Positions 1 to 7,704 of a stretch of 47,280 nt of DNA are shown one piece after another (position 1 is the stretch's first letter; each line of letters begins with the position of its first letter). The stretch is from Clostridium_T sp040217795. GTDB taxonomy: Bacteria; Bacillota; Clostridia; Clostridiales; Clostridiaceae. The stretch spans positions 1 through 47,280 of the forward strand of contig JBEHWK010000011.1 in the NCBI GenBank assembly GCA_040217795.1. Reading direction: 5' to 3'. Under the pieces are notes generated by a model. It made no database searches and was not told where the DNA came from. It saw only the letters and a program-made list of their open reading frames with translations. Made by a program: the position numbers and the translations under genes.

Positions 1-67
1 AATATGAATCTACAGAATCCTTTATAAATGTTGCTAACTCCTTTGGATTTTTATATACTGCTCTCAT
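1..67 (-). CDS. 5' end of an unidentified gene, truncated by the window edge
   Basis: An ATG at 67 on the minus strand is preceded by a good ribosome binding site (AAGGAG, 7 bases upstream) and by a consensus-like promoter, so this looks like the true start of a gene. Only the first 22 codons are visible, beginning MRAVYKNPKELATF. That is too short to assign a family. It is divergent from the radical SAM gene at 409. Confidence 0.5.
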   Translation of the reverse strand, partial: MRAVYKNPKELATFIKDSVDSY

Positions 68-103
68 TTATGTACTCCTTTTACTTTTTCTTTTTACTCT
101 AGT

Positions 104-132
104 ATTATATAATGTAATATTCTACTATTCAA
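104..132 (-). promoter_or_regulatory. Vegetative promoter for the left-edge gene
   Basis: Read on the minus strand, TTGAAT is followed after exactly 17 bases by a perfect TATAAT. The start site would fall near 97, giving a leader of about 30 bases before the ATG at 67. Confidence 0.6.
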
Positions 133-408
133 GGTTGTTCGGACATTTTAGATGCATACCTTATTTTACCAGCAAGGTTTACCTTCTCTTTTCCTATTGT
201 TTTTTTTGCAAAATATTTTTTGAATAACTCTGTTCTTGTTTGTGAACTTATTATTTATACTAATTTACGAGTATAGTATTTAAGAGCATTGTTGTGCAAT
301 ATAAGAACATTAATGCTTTTTACATAGTTGTACCCATGAGAAAAAGATGGTATCCTCAAATATAGGGAAAAAATTTATACACACTACAGCAGAAATGGAG
401 TTTAATTA
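133..408. other. AT-rich intergenic region between divergent genes
   Basis: This stretch separates the left-edge minus gene from the plus-strand radical SAM gene. I see no open reading frame with a ribosome binding site and no RNA gene. A weak plus-strand promoter (TTATTA, 18 bases, TATAGT around 250-280) could drive the radical SAM gene, but the -35 is poor. A GGAG lies just before the ATG at 409. Confidence 0.35.
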
Positions 409-1290
409 ATGAAGAGATTTAAGAAAATATATATTGAAATTACAAATGTCTGTAACCTTTCATGTGAATTTTGCCCCCAGACAAAGCGAACCCCGGAGTT
501 TATGAAGATTGATACCTTCAGCAAAATATTAGATCAGATAAAGCCTTTTACCGATTATATATACCTGCATATAAAAGGAGAACCTTTGCTGCATCCTGAA
601 ATAGACAAGTTTCTGGACCTGAGCCATGAAAAGGGGTTCAAGGTAAATTTAACCACTAATGGAACTCTTATCAAGCAGGCTGAAAATAAATTATTGATGA
701 AACCGGCTCTTAGGCAGATTAATTTTTCACTGCACAGTTTTGATGGAAACGAGAAGTCTGCAGATAAAAATGAGTATATTGGAAACATTCTTTCCTTTGT
801 CACTAAGGCTCAATCCATGAATATTATATCAGCATTCAGATTATGGAATTTATCAGAAGATAACTTAACAAATACTCAAAGGGAAAAAAATCGTGAAATA
901 CTTGAAATTATTGAAAAAGAATTTTCTCTTCCATATAAGATAGAGGAACAGGTAACTCCAGGAAGGGGAATTAAAATAAAGAACAAGGTATATTTAAATC
1001 AAGACTATGAGTTTGATTGGCCGGACCTTAACGCAGAAGAAGACGACGGAAAAGGTTTCTGTTATGCCTTAAGAAGTCATGCCGGAATCTTAGTTGACGG
1101 AACTGTAGTTCCTTGTTGCCTGGACGGTGAAGGAATAATAAACCTGGGCAACGTAAATAATAAGGATTTTTCAGAAATAATCGAAGATTCCCGTGCTGCT
1201 GCTATCTTTGAAGGCTTTTCTGCCAGGAAGGCTGTTGAAGAATTGTGCAGAAAATGCGGATATAGAAAAAGATTCGGAAAATCACTTTAA
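409..1290 (+). CDS. Radical SAM protein with SPASM-like C-terminal cysteines
   Basis: A 293-residue radical SAM enzyme. The N-terminus has the CxxxCxxC cluster motif (C15, C19, C22) in an ITNVCNLSCEFC context, typical of the peptide-modifying/SPASM branch. The GEP-like segment (KGEP, about 57-60) should help bind SAM. C-terminal cysteines C218, C236, C237, C280 and C283 resemble a shortened SPASM or twitch domain that would hold an auxiliary iron-sulfur cluster. Family knowledge says such proteins make 5'-deoxyadenosyl radicals to modify peptides or small molecules; the substrate cannot be inferred. No candidate precursor peptide is seen next to it. It is a lone plus-strand gene followed by a terminator, so it is probably monocistronic. 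Confidence 0.8.
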   Translation: MKRFKKIYIEITNVCNLSCEFCPQTKRTPEFMKIDTFSKILDQIKPFTDYIYLHIKGEPLLHPEIDKFLDLSHEKGFKVNLTTNGTLIKQAENKLLMKPALRQINFSLHSFDGNEKSADKNEYIGNILSFVTKAQSMNIISAFRLWNLSEDNLTNTQREKNREILEIIEKEFSLPYKIEEQVTPGRGIKIKNKVYLNQDYEFDWPDLNAEEDDGKGFCYALRSHAGILVDGTVVPCCLDGEGIINLGNVNNKDFSEIIEDSRAAAIFEGFSARKAVEELCRKCGYRKRFGKSL

Positions 1291-1302
1291 ATATTTTCTA
1301 AT

Positions 1303-1345
1303 TGGGAAACACCTGAAAAAATATGATGTTTCCCATATTTTTTTG
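1303..1345 (+). terminator. Intrinsic terminator of the radical SAM gene
   Basis: TGGGAAACA (1303-1311) pairs with TGTTTCCCA (1327-1335), followed by a T-rich run at 1336-1344. It lies 12 bases past the stop codon. In the reverse direction the tail after the stem is A/T-mixed, so termination of tlp here would be weaker. Confidence 0.7.
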
Positions 1346-1359
1346 ATAACTATAAATTG

Positions 1360-1587
1360 TCAGTCATGATTCACTTTTTGGTTAATAGCTTCATCCCTTA
1401 TTTCTTTTCTCAATGCATGAAGTGCTTCTTCTCTTCTCTCATTTTTTTCTTCCAGATCCTGCTTCATCTTATCATCATCAGTTTTATTGATCATTTCTTC
1501 TGCAAGTCTGCAATTTTCAATAGTATTGCTGATATTCTCCTGAATTTTTTCAACATTATCACTTCTGTCATCTGGCTTATTTTTCAT
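1360..1587 (-). CDS. tlp: Small acid-soluble spore protein Tlp
   Basis: This 75-residue hydrophilic, charged protein matches the Tlp (thioredoxin-like small acid-soluble spore protein) family. The N-terminal segment PDDRSDNVEKIQ, the following NTIEN block and the central EKNERREEAL are family hallmarks, and the length is normal. Tlp is made in the developing forespore. The ATG at 1587 is preceded by AAAGGAG. It is a single gene; a candidate forespore (sigma-G-like) promoter lies about 80-110 bases upstream. Its presence is direct evidence of an endospore former. Confidence 0.9.
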   Translation of the reverse strand: MKNKPDDRSDNVEKIQENISNTIENCRLAEEMINKTDDDKMKQDLEEKNERREEALHALRKEIRDEAINQKVNHD

Positions 1588-1626
1588 AATTTCCCTTCTC
1601 CTTTCTTTCGTTTAAACTAATTTAGG

Positions 1627-1660
1627 TAAAAGAAGGGTGGTGCTATATAACACCACCCTT
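1627..1660 (-). terminator. Intrinsic terminator of the oxidoreductase pseudogene
   Basis: A perfect 10-bp stem, AAGGGTGGTG (1633-1642) with CACCACCCTT (1651-1660), has an 8-base loop. On the minus strand it is followed by CTTTT. It would end transcription from the decayed oxidoreductase before tlp. Confidence 0.75.
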
Positions 1661-1667
1661 TTAATAT

Positions 1668-1697
1668 TATTATGTCTTTAAAAATATTAATTATACT
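1668..1697 (-). promoter_or_regulatory. Candidate forespore (sigma-G-like) promoter for tlp
   Basis: On the minus strand AGTATA and CATAATA are separated by 17 bases. CATAATA fits the sigma-G/F -10 pattern CATNNTA; the -35 matches TGMATA only partly. The predicted start near 1661 is at the edge of the 1633-1660 hairpin, so tlp mRNA would begin with that stem-loop. tlp is sigma-G-dependent in Bacillus; its use here is inferred. Confidence 0.35.
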
Positions 1698-1703
1698 TAT
1701 GGT

Positions 1704-2648
1704 TTAAATTTCTTGTAAAAGTCTTTGGATAATACTTCCTACCATCTTTCCTTCTCTTAATATAAAATTGCAGTACCTGCTGTGATTTTCCTTTTCGTAC
1801 TGATAATAACTTGCATCAAGAGATGTGAACTCTCCAATGCTGAACATATCCAAACCAAGTACCTTCAGCACATTTGATCTGGAAATTCCACCAAACTGTA
1901 TTTCCTTTCCAAGAGCATTTTGAGCTGCAGTTTTACCTTGATACTGAGCAGCGTTCCATAATCCATACAGGATTCCTTTGTATTCTGTCACGTCTCCGGC
2001 ACCAAAGATATTATTATCTGAGGTTTCCATATAATTGTTTACCTGAAGCCCCTGATTGACTTTCAAGGCTGCTTTTTCTGAAAGATATGTATTAGGTCGT
2101 ACACCAGCTGTAATTATAATAATCTCTGAATTTAAGACTTCCCCATCCTCAAGCGTTACTCCCTCACAGAAATCCTTTCCGATAATTTCTCTTACCTTTA
2201 TTTTTCCCTTACCTCAACACCAATTTCCTTTAAATAATTTTTCAGGATTCCAGCTGCTTTTTTATTCAGCTGTTTGGGCATCAACCACTCTGCTCCTTCT
2301 AAAAGTATTACCTTAACCCCTCTTTTACCAATGGCACCGGCAACTTCAGACGATAATATGGAAGGTTTTTTCTGCAGATACTATTGTAATCTCTGCTTCT
2401 TTAGAAAGTTTTCTTATTTCTTCTGCAGCGGAAATTCCAGCAATTCCACTGCCAATAATCAGCACTCTGATTTTTTCAGTATTCACCATATTTTCTTCAC
2501 TTAAATCAGATGCATCAAAACCGGCTTTTTCAGTTTCCCTAAGAAGTTCAAACTCAGAGGAAGACGCTCCGCAAATAGGACAAATTTCAGGTGGATTAGT
2601 TTCCACATAAATGTAACCACAAATAACACATCTATAAGTATTTTTCAC
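1704..2648 (-). pseudogene. Decayed rubredoxin-domain FAD/NAD(P) oxidoreductase
   Basis: The GTG at 2648 opens a rubredoxin-like domain (C7, C10, C23, C26) joined to an FAD-binding start (VLIIGSGIAGISAAEEI). The reading frame then breaks. One base off, the DNA encodes the family's F-P-Y-Y-R-L segment. It next jumps to a different frame and to the middle of the NAD-binding domain (EVAGAIGKRGVKVILLEG), so a block of roughly 100 or more residues is missing. A second break, in an A5 run near 2199-2203, shifts the frame again before the conserved end (TAGVRPNTYLS, then NIFGAGDV). The intact family reduces rubredoxin or other acceptors in anaerobic oxygen-stress pathways. With an internal deletion plus frameshifts this copy cannot make a functional enzyme. 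Confidence 0.85.
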
Positions 2649-2788
2649 ATAAACCGCCCCTTTTATAATTATTATCTCTTAATCAATTCATCATAGCTTT
2701 GCAAACGTTTTCTAGTGGTTATTTAGAAAAGCTTGGTCAAAATTTACTCTTGAGACTCCCTCCAATATTTTACCACTTTATAGCTGTA

Positions 2789-2911
2789 CTACATCAACGG
2801 GGCAAAAATCCGAAGCACTGACCTGATGAATGTAGAGTACCACCTGACATTATGTAAATCTTCCTTAGTAACCTGTCTGCACAGTTTTAAAGTGTCAATA
2901 AAATCTTTTTT
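2789..2911 (-). pseudogene. cls: Out-of-frame C-terminal end of cardiolipin synthase
   Basis: Directly after the A6 run (T6 on the plus strand, 2906-2911) a different minus-strand frame encodes KDFIDTLKLCRQVT and ends RIFAPLM, stopping at 2789-2791. This is the normal cardiolipin synthase C-terminus. One added base (or two lost) in the run would join it to the main frame and give about 514 residues, the usual family length. This is a real frameshift, slippage or a sequencing error; the DNA alone cannot decide. Confidence 0.8.
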
Positions 2912-4329
2912 ATATCAATTATACTGCTATTTTTATACAGCCATACTCCGCATTCAAAAAGCATGTACAAGCTCTGGAAATCCATGTTTATGGTTCCTAC
3001 AACCCCATATTCATCATCTGCAACATAAGTTTTTGAATGGATAAAACCTGGTATATATTCATAAATTTTAACACCACTTTCAATAAGAGTTCTGTAGTAG
3101 GATCTTGTAACCGAATGAACATACCATTTGTCACCGCAATACGGAGTAATTATCCGGATATCAATTCCTCCTTTTGCTGCAGCAGTCAGGGCTGTTACCA
3201 TTTCATCCCCTATGATCAGATATGGAGTCGTAATGTAGACATATTTGCTTGCCCTGTTTATCAGATTAAGATATACTATCTCACCAACAGCCTCCTCATC
3301 CAACGGACTGTCTCCAAAAGGCTGAACGTATCCATCCTGGAATTTTTTCATCTCCAGAGGAATATTATTCTTAAACTCATTAAAATCCTCATCTATTCCT
3401 TTCAGATAGTCCCACATGGAAAGGAACATTACAGTGAGATTCCAGACTGCATCTCCCTTAATCATAATTGCAGTGTCTTTCCAATGGCCATACTTTTGAA
3501 CTACATTTATGTATTCATCCGCAAGATTAATTCCTCCGGTAAATCCTGTAATGCCATCAATTATCACAATTTTACGGTGATCCCTGTTACTGAATCTTAA
3601 AGATAATACAGGGATTAAAGGATTGAATATACAGCAGTTGATACCCATTTCTTCCAAAGTCTTATCATATCTGTAGGGTAACGTACCTATACAGCCCAAA
3701 TCATCATATATAATACGGACATCCACTCCCTGTTTAACTTTATCTTTCAGTATACCAAGTATGCTGTTCCACATAATGCCTTCTTTAAGAATAAAATATT
3801 CTAAAAATATGTAATGTTCCGCTTTCAGCAGCTCTTCCTTAAGTCTCCGGAAATGCATTTCCCCCAGGGACTCATACTCACATTCAGTATATTTATGAGG
3901 AGGATAAAAAGCATAATCCTGAATATATCTTGACTGAATGGCAGCAATTTTACTATGTACTCCTATTTCATCCAAAATAGCCTGCTGAGGTGTCAGAATC
4001 GCTCTTGTTTTATCTTCAATGAATTTCATTCGATTCTTTATTCTTCCTGTTAACTTATTCCTGCTTAAAAAAATATATAATAACACCCCAAAAAAAGGAA
4101 ACAACGTTATCGGTATAATCCATGCAATCTTATACGAAGGATTGCTTCTATTATTTATAATCAATAACACTGATGTCAGACTAATAACTAAGCTTCCGCT
4201 ATAAAAGAAAGAAAAGTAATCATTGAGTCTTGCTACAGTTCCCATAAAGAGAAGTAATTGTACAGCTGCCGCAAAAAGCATAAAAACAACTCTGATTAAT
4301 ACATATTTTCTCATGTACTTCATTTTCAT
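2887..4329 (-). CDS. cls: Cardiolipin synthase, frameshifted near the C-terminus
   Basis: A phospholipase-D-superfamily enzyme that condenses two phosphatidylglycerols into cardiolipin at the membrane. About three hydrophobic segments lie near residues 10-30, 44-60 and 68-90. Both HKD motifs are intact: HRKIVIID (about 252-259) and HSKTYVAD (about 432-439), each followed by the usual Gly/Asn residues. The frame as read ends DIKKILLTL at 480 residues, whereas the true C-terminus continues in another frame to 2789. All catalytic residues precede the shift, but the missing tail is conserved. A GTG at 4332 could also start; the ATG at 4329 is better placed relative to GAAGAGA. Confidence 0.85.
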   Translation of the reverse strand: MKMKYMRKYVLIRVVFMLFAAAVQLLLFMGTVARLNDYFSFFYSGSLVISLTSVLLIINNRSNPSYKIAWIIPITLFPFFGVLLYIFLSRNKLTGRIKNRMKFIEDKTRAILTPQQAILDEIGVHSKIAAIQSRYIQDYAFYPPHKYTECEYESLGEMHFRRLKEELLKAEHYIFLEYFILKEGIMWNSILGILKDKVKQGVDVRIIYDDLGCIGTLPYRYDKTLEEMGINCCIFNPLIPVLSLRFSNRDHRKIVIIDGITGFTGGINLADEYINVVQKYGHWKDTAIMIKGDAVWNLTVMFLSMWDYLKGIDEDFNEFKNNIPLEMKKFQDGYVQPFGDSPLDEEAVGEIVYLNLINRASKYVYITTPYLIIGDEMVTALTAAAKGGIDIRIITPYCGDKWYVHSVTRSYYRTLIESGVKIYEYIPGFIHSKTYVADDEYGVVGTINMDFQSLYMLFECGVWLYKNSSIIDIKKILLTL

Positions 4330-4446
4330 CACATCTCTTCAAACATATTGTTCTATACTTATATATTACCACAAATATCATTAATTTAAGCAGGATATAA
4401 ATTTAAATGAAGTTTCCTCTGCACCCCTTTCATTCTTTCCTATACG

Positions 4447-4474
4447 ATAAAAAAACCCAACCAAAGTTGAGTTT
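4447..4474 (-). terminator. Intrinsic terminator of spoVS
   Basis: On the minus strand AAACTCAAC and GTTGGGTTT form a stem with a 4-base loop (plus-strand arms 4466-4474 and 4453-4461), followed by a run of T. It lies 26 bases after the spoVS stop and isolates spoVS from cls. Confidence 0.75.
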
Positions 4475-4500
4475 TGTTCAAAGAAAAATACTTAATCATT

Positions 4501-4761
4501 TTATCGTGGCTGTACTATAAGCTTAATCGCTGTTCTTTCCTCACCATCAATTTGGATATCTGTGAAAGCCGGAACACATACTATATCTTTCCCTATAGGA
4601 GCAACAAAGCCTCTTGCAATGGCAATTGCCTTAACTGCCTGATTTATAGCCCCTGCTCCAACAGCTTGGATTTCTACTATGTTTTTTTCTTTGATTATTG
4701 CTGCCAGTGCACCTGCAACTGAATTTGGATTAGATTTTGTTGATACTTTTAATACTTCCAT
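4501..4761 (-). CDS. spoVS: Stage V sporulation protein S
   Basis: An 86-residue SpoVS, a highly conserved small Alba-like protein needed for coat assembly and spore maturation in Bacillus. The start MEVLKVSTKSNPNSVAGA and the segment AVGAGAINQAVKAIAIARG are near-invariant in the family, and the length is exact. The ATG at 4761 has AGGAGG upstream. It is monocistronic between a terminator on each side, with its own sigma-H-like promoter. SpoVS commonly lies just after rny in Firmicutes, as here. Confidence 0.95.
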   Translation of the reverse strand: MEVLKVSTKSNPNSVAGALAAIIKEKNIVEIQAVGAGAINQAVKAIAIARGFVAPIGKDIVCVPAFTDIQIDGEERTAIKLIVQPR

Positions 4762-4834
4762 TATTTCGACCTCCTAGTTATACTGTATCGGCATACGTTT
4801 ACATATCGATGCAAGTAATTTCACATCGTAATAT

Positions 4835-4863
4835 ATATTCTATGTATTTAAGTTAATTCCTTC
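4835..4863 (-). promoter_or_regulatory. Sigma-H-type promoter of spoVS
   Basis: On the minus strand AGGAATT (within 4857-4863) is followed after 14 bases by GAATAT (4840-4835). This fits the Bacillus sigma-H pattern RNAGGAWWW, 11-12 bases, RNNGAATWW. spoVS is a sigma-H gene in B. subtilis, which supports the assignment. Function here is inferred. Confidence 0.6.
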
Positions 4864-4910
4864 TTTATTAATTATTTTTTTTAAGATCATCAAGGAGGTT
4901 ATTAAGAATA

Positions 4911-4948
4911 AAAAAATAAAATACATTTTGCTTTCGCAAAATGTATTT
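4911..4948 (-). terminator. Intrinsic terminator of rny
   Basis: An 11-bp stem ATACATTTTGC (4921-4931) with GCAAAATGTAT (4936-4946) and a 4-base loop starts just after the rny stop. On the minus strand it is followed by TTTATTTTTTT. Confidence 0.85.
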
Positions 4949-4959
4949 ATCTGTTTCGA

Positions 4960-6504
4960 TTATTTCGCATATTCTACAGCACGAGTTTCCCTAATCACAT
5001 TTACTTTAATCTGTCCAGGATATTCTAACTCTTCTTCAATACTCTTAACGATATTTCGTGCCATTTCAACTGCCAATATATCATCGACTTGATCTGGTTT
5101 AACCATAATTCTAATTTCTCTTCCAGCTTGAATGGCATATGACTTTTCTACGCCTTCATATGAGTTTGCAATCTCTTCCAGCTTTTCCAGCCTCTTGATA
5201 TATGCTTCTAAAGTTTCTCTTCTGGCACCAGGTCTTGCTGCTGAAATTGCATCAGCTGCCTGAACCAACACCGCTTCAAGGGAAATCATATCAACATCTC
5301 CATGGTGAGCCATAATAGCATTTACAACCACAGGGGATTCATGATATTTTTTTGCCAAGTCGCCTCCAATTAATGCATGAGGGCCTTCGTATTCTTGATC
5401 CACTCCTTTACCTATATCGTGGAGCAAACCAGCTCTTTTTGCAATATTGACATCAAGTCCTAACTCAGAAGCCATCAATCCGGCTAAATAAGCAACTTCA
5501 ATTGAATGCTTCAAAACATTCTGACCATAACTTGTTCTGTATTTTAATCTACCTAACAATTTTATAATCTCTGGATGTAAACCATGTACACCAGTTTCGA
5601 AAGTAGCCTGTTCGCCTTCTTCTTTTATATCGTTTTCTACATCTTTTGTAGCTCTTTCAACCATTTCTTCAATTCTAGCAGGGTGTATTCTACCGTCTAC
5701 TATTAATTTTTCCAATGCTAATCTAGCTACTTCTCTTCTAATAGGATCGAAGCTTGATAATATTACAGCCTCTGGAGTATCATCTATAATAAGATCCACT
5801 CCTGTAAGAGTTTCCAAGGTTCTGATATTTCTTCCTTCTCTTCCTATGATTCGGCCTTTCATTTCATCATTTGGAAGGGTAACAACATGTACTGTTGTTT
5901 CAGAAACGTGATCTGCAGCACATCTTTGAATAGCTGTAGTAATAATTTCTCTTGATCTCTTTTCTGCCTCTTCCTTGGCCTTTGTTTCAACTTCTTTAAT
6001 CATAACAGTAGCTTCATGTTTGATTTCTTTATTTACTTCATCTAATAAGATTTGTTTAGCATCTTCAGAACTCAAACCGGATACTCGTTCCAGTTCCTCT
6101 CTTCTTTGCTTTAACAAATCCTGAACATCAGCTTCCATTACATCAATTTCTTGAATTCTTTTGTTAATGGTCTCTTCTTTCTTTTCTAACACTTCACTCT
6201 TTTTGTCAAGTGTTTCTTCTCTTTGAATCAATCTTCTTTCAAGTCTTTGAATTTCATTTCTTCTTTCTCTTGAATCTCTTTCAAAATCATTTCTCAGCCT
6301 GTGAACTTCCTCTTTTGCCTCTAAAATAGCCTCCTTTTTTAAGGATTCTACTTCTCTTTTGGAATTTTCCAGAAGTTCAGTCGCCTCTTTTTCTAAGTTT
6401 TCAACCTTATTTCTTGAAACCCTTTTTATAATTGTATATGTAGTCACTGCTAATATAGCCAATACCACTATATCTATTAATATAAGTTTCATTTGCATTT
6501 CCAT
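4960..6504 (-). CDS. rny: Ribonuclease Y
   Basis: This 514-residue membrane-anchored endoribonuclease starts bulk mRNA decay in Firmicutes. Order of parts: an N-terminal transmembrane helix (about 6-26), a long charged coiled coil (about 30-190), a KH RNA-binding domain with GRIIGREGRNIR, then an HD domain with the metal-binding HD in LLHDIGK near residue 360. The C-terminus is regular and the length is normal. The ATG at 6504 follows GAAGGAGG. It has its own promoter and terminator. In many clostridia it is next to recA; here two accessory genes intervene. Confidence 0.97.
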   Translation of the reverse strand: MEMQMKLILIDIVVLAILAVTTYTIIKRVSRNKVENLEKEATELLENSKREVESLKKEAILEAKEEVHRLRNDFERDSRERRNEIQRLERRLIQREETLDKKSEVLEKKEETINKRIQEIDVMEADVQDLLKQRREELERVSGLSSEDAKQILLDEVNKEIKHEATVMIKEVETKAKEEAEKRSREIITTAIQRCAADHVSETTVHVVTLPNDEMKGRIIGREGRNIRTLETLTGVDLIIDDTPEAVILSSFDPIRREVARLALEKLIVDGRIHPARIEEMVERATKDVENDIKEEGEQATFETGVHGLHPEIIKLLGRLKYRTSYGQNVLKHSIEVAYLAGLMASELGLDVNIAKRAGLLHDIGKGVDQEYEGPHALIGGDLAKKYHESPVVVNAIMAHHGDVDMISLEAVLVQAADAISAARPGARRETLEAYIKRLEKLEEIANSYEGVEKSYAIQAGREIRIMVKPDQVDDILAVEMARNIVKSIEEELEYPGQIKVNVIRETRAVEYAK

Positions 6505-6623
6505 TTAAAACACCTCCTTCGCATCTATTTTAATTTATATAAAATTTAAATAAGATAGCGTAGAAAGGTGTCATATATATTCTCACTGTAATAAGTGAAT
6601 TTGATAAACCAGTAGTTGTTTTT

Positions 6624-6652
6624 ATTGTATAGCAAATTGTTCCTTATGTCAA
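6624..6652 (-). promoter_or_regulatory. Vegetative promoter of rny
   Basis: On the minus strand TTGACA and TACAAT are separated by exactly 17 bases, an almost perfect sigma-A promoter. It predicts a leader of about 110 bases before rny. Confidence 0.85.
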
Positions 6653-6679
6653 GCTACTACAAGTTTAAGAAAGTTTTTT

Positions 6680-6711
6680 AAGCATAGAGTACTAATAAGT
6701 ACTCTATGCTT
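6680..6711 (-). terminator. Perfect 14-bp hairpin after the repeat-protein gene
   Basis: AAGCATAGAGTACT (6680-6693) pairs perfectly with AGTACTCTATGCTT (6698-6711) around a 4-base loop, immediately beyond the stop codon at 6712. The T tract after the stem on the minus strand is poor (AAAAAACTTTCTT), so it may terminate weakly or act as a 3'-end stabiliser. Confidence 0.55.
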
Positions 6712-7683
6712 CTATACAACAATTTCAATACCGGTATTTTTAAGTTCGCAACTGGAACAACTGGAACAATTTGATTGCGCAACCTTTATTTTTTTGTAAT
6801 TATTGGTTATTTTAAATGAAGCCTCATGAATTAAATAACTATCTCCATTAATCCTCACTGTTTTATCCAAAAATTCGATTTTAAGAGGGATAATATCCTT
6901 TATGAAATTATTAAACAAGTTAGTTTTTTCCCCTGGTATATAAACAACTTTCTCCTTGTTCTTTATTACGACTTCGATTTTATCAGTGGAGGAGATCAGT
7001 GATTTTACATTTCCGGATTTATCAAACACCAAAGAATTTCTTTCCCCGTGTATTCCTAAAGAATTAGTATCATATGCCATCATAGTACCTATAGCAGTAT
7101 TTACGGGTGTTATTTCTGCCGGTTCACAGGATTTTAATAAACCATTCTCATAAAATGAGATTCCTGTTCTGACTTTTATTTTATTATCTACAGTATTTAG
7201 CTCTAATATTTCATTAGGCCATAAGGTAATACTTTTTAAACTTTCATTCTCATAGAATTGAATAGAAATCACCTTGCATCTTAAGGTTCCTAATGAACTT
7301 TCAAACACATACTCCTTAGCTAAATCACATTCATTTTCTTCCGTCCAGTAACCACTTATTTTCCCGTTTAAGGGAAACAGCCTTTTAATTGAGCCATTTT
7401 CATAAAAGGTAATCTTTTCTGCCTCAAAGACCCCAATTCTTGTATTTATTTTTGTCTGATCATTTAATGAGATTCCTTTAATGTTTCCATCTTTATAGAA
7501 CGATAAAGAGTATGTGTATTTTCTTCTGACTCCATCCTGTTCAAATTGGGGAACCAATTTACCATAAGGTGTCAGAATCATATTTGATTCTTCTAAAATA
7601 CAATCTTTTATCTGTCCATCAGGATATGCCTCAACAGATGTAAACCCACCTAATTTTCCATATTTAGAATTATAATATTTCAT
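6712..7683 (-). CDS. Repeat protein with C-terminal CxxCxxC, partner of AnfO-like gene
   Basis: I do not recognise a named family. The 323-residue protein has at least six degenerate MORN-like repeats of the form F-Y-x-x-G-x-I/L-K-S/G-x-x-L, near residues 20, 62, 93, 143, 177 and 220 (for example FYKDGNIKG, FYENGSIKR, FYENGLLKS). It ends in a cysteine cluster C306-S-S-C309-S-S-C312 that could bind a metal or iron-sulfur cluster. There is no signal peptide or membrane segment, so it should be cytoplasmic. It starts 21 bases after the AnfO-like gene with a strong GGGGGG-type ribosome binding site, so the two form one transcript. A role with the AnfO-like protein in metal-cofactor handling is inference only. 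Confidence 0.7.
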   Translation of the reverse strand: MKYYNSKYGKLGGFTSVEAYPDGQIKDCILEESNMILTPYGKLVPQFEQDGVRRKYTYSLSFYKDGNIKGISLNDQTKINTRIGVFEAEKITFYENGSIKRLFPLNGKISGYWTEENECDLAKEYVFESSLGTLRCKVISIQFYENESLKSITLWPNEILELNTVDNKIKVRTGISFYENGLLKSCEPAEITPVNTAIGTMMAYDTNSLGIHGERNSLVFDKSGNVKSLISSTDKIEVVIKNKEKVVYIPGEKTNLFNNFIKDIIPLKIEFLDKTVRINGDSYLIHEASFKITNNYKKIKVAQSNCSSCSSCELKNTGIEIVV

Positions 7684-7704
7684 GATTTCCCCCCTATTTA
7701 TCTG

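Noticed and set aside
3037..3600. 187-codon plus-strand frame opposite cls
   Set aside because: Antisense shadow of a gene with two clear HKD motifs; no ribosome binding site.
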